A stretch of 60,000 nt of DNA from Branchiostoma floridae. Lineage: Eukaryota; Chordata; Leptocardii; Amphioxiformes; Branchiostomatidae. The stretch covers positions 12,309,625 to 12,369,624 of the forward strand of contig NC_049981.1 of the NCBI RefSeq assembly GCF_000003815.2. The letters run 5' to 3'. The notes under the pieces are model-generated. The model saw only the letters and a program-made list of their open reading frames with translations. It did not search any database and was not told the origin of the DNA. Position numbers and translations under genes: made by a program. Shown here piece after piece: positions 58,701-60,000 of this stretch. How positions within the stretch are numbered: the stretch's first letter is position 1; each line of letters begins with the position of its first letter.

Positions 58701-59811
58701 GGAATAAGGCGTTTGTTACCCTTTTAATGTAGCATGCCATTTTTTCAAAATTGGACACAGCTTATATCATACAGGTATTAGGCAAGACAGTTGATCTACA
58801 GCAACGCAGAAATGAATATCAAATTAAACAAAAGCTTCACAGGCAAATGGCAGGTTGGTGTGGACTGTACCACACCTTGAAGACGTCGATCTGGAATTAT
58901 CTCATAGAAAAATACTGCTACGGTGTGCTAAATCACCATGTATCATCGGAAACCCAATGACTACTTACATGCCAAAATTAAAAAAAAAAAAACATTGGAA
59001 ATGTGACAGTGAATGCACAGAGTCTGAATCGAGCAGAAACATTTATGACACTTACCGCTGGTGGTCTCCTGGTCAAGGGCGTCGTCTCGGTTGTCAACCA
59101 ACGCGAGTTTTAACTGCCTCGCCAAAGTGATGACATACTCCATGTTACTACGCCGATGGGACAGTCTAATCCATGCTTGTGACGTCGTTTTGACTTCAAA
59201 TAGAAAGGGTGATGGGATAGGTTCGGCGTTGTAAACATGGTACTGTAGGCTTCCGTCTGTGTAATCCAGTTTGGAGCAAGAATCTAGACACACGTGGATA
59301 CCAGGGAATACGTTTAAAGGGTGTTCAATAAAAACACTTTTATTGTGACGTCATCGTTTTAAAAGTCGCCATGATGATGTCCATATTTGCATTTTATTCA
59401 ATCGTCCTCAAGCGCTTTCTGAAATTTCATTATTTTCTGATCCTTCCAAATAACGACTTTTATGTGTCTGCAAGCTCAGAGAAGAGAATGTCAGAAGATT
59501 AACTGAATCTATAAATAAATCACAAGGAAAGTGTGCTTTTGAGATCAGAATATAGATTTCAAGATGACGATCAGCATCTGCCAACTTCATGGATATGGAA
59601 AATACGTCAAATCGCTGCATAGAATTTCTTAAAATCCTGAAAAGTGATTATTCCTTTGACACAGAGAAAGAAGAGGAAAATGATGTACCAATACAGTTGT
59701 TTCCGTCTCCGTCCAGTACAAACCCTTCACTACAGGAACAGTTGTAGCTGCCTACAGTGTTGCTGCAGTTGTGGCTGCAACCGCCGTTCTGATCTGAGCA
59801 CTCGTCAATAT
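42379..59811 (-). CDS. Polycystin-1-like receptor/channel gene A (5' end off window)
   Basis: PKD1-family protein with an 11-TM layout. Exons: 59689-59811, 59056-59283, 57302-57490, 56695-56889, 56366-56488, 55827-55949, 55545-55667, 54931-55053, 54581-54769, 54040-54197, 53639-53923, 53218-53442, 52283-52844, 51614-51795, 50517-50762, 49893-50144, 49203-49363, 48375-48467, 47518-48040, 47197-47347, 46752-46969, 46113-46287, 45492-45636, 44653-45146, 44144-44304, 43464-43718, 42985-43132, 42379-42545. All phases close to the TGA at 42379-42381, about 2000 codons. Order: EGF, FAMeT, sushi, four EGFs, Ser/Thr linker, GAIN, GPS, TM1, PLAT, TM2-5, S1, TOP, S2-S6, short tail. No PKD repeats, LRR, C-type lectin or EF-hand is visible. 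By analogy it should pair with a PKD2-type subunit in a plasma or ciliary membrane complex; that is inference. Additional N-terminal exons lie beyond 60000. Confidence 0.9.
44144..47347 (-). CDS. Gene A exons: S1, TOP (polycystin) domain, S2-S4
   Basis: 47197-47347 finishes TM5 and its basic cytosolic loop; 46752-46969 has S1 ([20 protein letters not shown]). 46113-46287, 45492-45636 and the start of 44653-45146 encode the extracellular TOP domain ([43 protein letters not shown] with glycosylation sites, [20 protein letters not shown]). The remainder gives S2 and S3 ([20 protein letters not shown]). Exon 44144-44304 is S4 ([20 protein letters not shown]). Phases 0, 1, 0, 1, 2, 1, 0 close. Confidence 0.88.
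45187..45235. repeat. GA-rich microsatellite
   Basis: An imperfect AGAGAC/AGAG tract just upstream of the 44653-45146 exon; on the minus strand it gives a CT-rich intron end. Confidence 0.85.
47518..48467 (-). CDS. Gene A exons: end of PLAT and TM2-TM5
   Basis: 48375-48467 ends PLAT ([16 protein letters not shown]). 47518-48040 encodes the segment [20 protein letters not shown], the [10 protein letters not shown] motif and four hydrophobic helices. The two join through a split Gln codon (CA|G). The intron between them is short and its minus-strand reading [13 protein letters not shown] is not needed for the protein. Confidence 0.88.
48632..48882 (-). mobile_element. 251-bp rearranged LINE fragment in gene A intron
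   Basis: Absent at the same intron position of gene B (GTCTATTCTACACGCTAC near 1031-1048), so it is a clean insertion. The minus strand encodes [18 protein letters not shown] (a C-terminal LINE block, compare QLIKYWHRLANLPED in the 37340-38869 frame) followed in frame by [18 protein letters not shown] (reverse transcriptase motif A), the reverse of their normal order. Confidence 0.75.
49203..50144 (-). CDS. Gene A exons: PLAT domain, first two exons
   Basis: 49893-50144 (84 codons, phase 0) carries [20 protein letters not shown]; 49203-49363 carries [24 protein letters not shown] in polycystin-1 is cytosolic and binds lipid/phosphoinositide in known members. The start at 50144 uses the CTATCAG acceptor that gene B also retains. 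Confidence 0.87.
50517..53923 (-). CDS. Gene A exons: GAIN-like region, GPS and TM1
   Basis: 53639-53923 and 53218-53442 are helical GAIN-A-like; 52283-52844 holds NPFVWSE through EHGWVIVGV; 51614-51795 has GPS part one ([17 protein letters not shown]); 50517-50762 has GPS part two (GCTCDMTF) and TM1 ([20 protein letters not shown]). The Thr nucleophile is kept (50712-50714) but His-Leu before it is Asp-Met. The donor after 51614 is weak (GTTTTT) and has a MITE five bases further on. Confidence 0.87.
51359..51602. mobile_element. 244-bp MITE with target-site duplication in gene A
   Basis: Arms CCCCCTTTCCACTAGGACGG (left) and CCGTCCTAGTGGAAAGGGGG (right) are inverted copies, extending to GCGACCT/AGGTCGC. 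Flanked by TAAGTAA on both sides (51352-51358, 51603-51609). Gene B has the empty site (AGTAAGTAAATAACACC, 3170-3186). Confidence 0.9.
54040..54769 (-). CDS. Gene A exons: Ser/Thr-rich linker
   Basis: 54581-54769 is strongly Thr/Ser/Pro-rich ([20 protein letters not shown]); 54040-54197 reads [16 protein letters not shown] and on to [14 protein letters not shown]. The junction through a split Gly closes the frame if the second exon starts at TTCCATGACAG. The assembly gap then falls in the intron. Confidence 0.7.
54240..54339. other. Assembly gap (100 N)
   Basis: 100 N in the intron between the two linker exons; true length unknown. Gene B has no matching insertion here, so the gap may hide a repeat. 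Confidence 0.99.
54931..55949 (-). CDS. Gene A exons: three EGF-like domains
   Basis: Three 123-base phase 1-1 exons: 55827-55949 ([20 protein letters not shown]), 55545-55667 ([18 protein letters not shown]) and 54931-55053 ([18 protein letters not shown]). All keep six cysteines and the DEC calcium-binding start. Confidence 0.88.
55318..55500 (-). mobile_element. SINE remnant in gene A intron
   Basis: The minus strand has GGGTTCAAATCCC (box B-like) and the body GTGCCCATGGGAAAGGCACT. Same intron and orientation as the gene B remnant at 6716-6890. Confidence 0.65.
56366..59283 (-). CDS. Gene A exons: FAMeT-sushi-EGF module
   Basis: 59056-59283 ([18 protein letters not shown]) and 57302-57490 ([32 protein letters not shown]) make a FAMeT-like domain; 56695-56889 is sushi ([17 protein letters not shown]); 56366-56488 is EGF ([16 protein letters not shown]). 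It is the counterpart of 7837-9946 in gene B. Confidence 0.87.
59689..59811 (-). CDS. Gene A exon: EGF closing the preceding module
   Basis: [20 protein letters not shown]; 123 bases, phase 1-1, counterpart of gene B 10299-10421. In gene B it follows a further FAMeT-sushi pair, so gene A should have these right of the window. Confidence 0.88.
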
Positions 59812-59864
59812 CTACATGCGAGAAACCAGCTGAATCAGCCAATGTACGAAGAGATGTATGGCCA

Positions 59865-59981
<117 letters not shown>

Positions 59982-60000
59982 GTATGACTAGCTGTATTTA

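Overview
The window looks like animal nuclear DNA, most likely from an invertebrate deuterostome and probably a lancelet (Branchiostoma-like). Coding sequence is split into many small exons with GT-AG borders, introns hold tRNA-derived SINEs, non-LTR retrotransposon pieces and terminal-inverted-repeat (TIR) elements, and the genes encode animal-type proteins (11-TM polycystins, EGF, sushi and PLAT domains, a Golgi sulfotransferase). The species is an inference. Two 100-base N runs (32403-32502, 54240-54339) are assembly gaps.

All recognisable protein-coding genes lie on the minus strand. From left to right: (1) polycystin-1-like gene B, about 1-11672, whose C-terminal channel exons lie left of the window; (2) a repeat-rich interval, 12-17.8 kb, with TIR elements and three copies of an ~0.8-kb unit; (3) a broken C-terminal copy of the polycystin gene, 17816-20440, with frameshifts; (4) a five-exon galactose-3-O-sulfotransferase (GAL3ST family) gene, 22948-31168; (5) an 11-kb gene-poor interval, 31.2-42.3 kb, with retrotransposon debris, a SINE and a 2.8-kb TIR-bounded element carrying a reverse transcriptase fragment; (6) polycystin-1-like gene A, 42379-59811, complete at its C-terminus but running off the right edge at its N-terminus.

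Genes A and B have the same exon lengths and phases and very similar sequence. The visible architecture, N to C, is a repeated [FAMeT-like domain (two exons) - sushi - EGF] module, three more EGF domains, a Ser/Thr-rich linker, a GAIN-like region, a GPS, TM1, PLAT, TM2-TM5, then in gene A S1, the polycystin extracellular (TOP) domain, S2-S6 and a short C-terminus. For gene A every exon junction I placed keeps the frame, giving about 2000 codons in the window. The main points of interest are the FAMeT/sushi/EGF ectodomain on a polycystin, the altered GPS and pore residues, the recent duplication (or unresolved haplotypes), and the composite TIR/reverse-transcriptase element.
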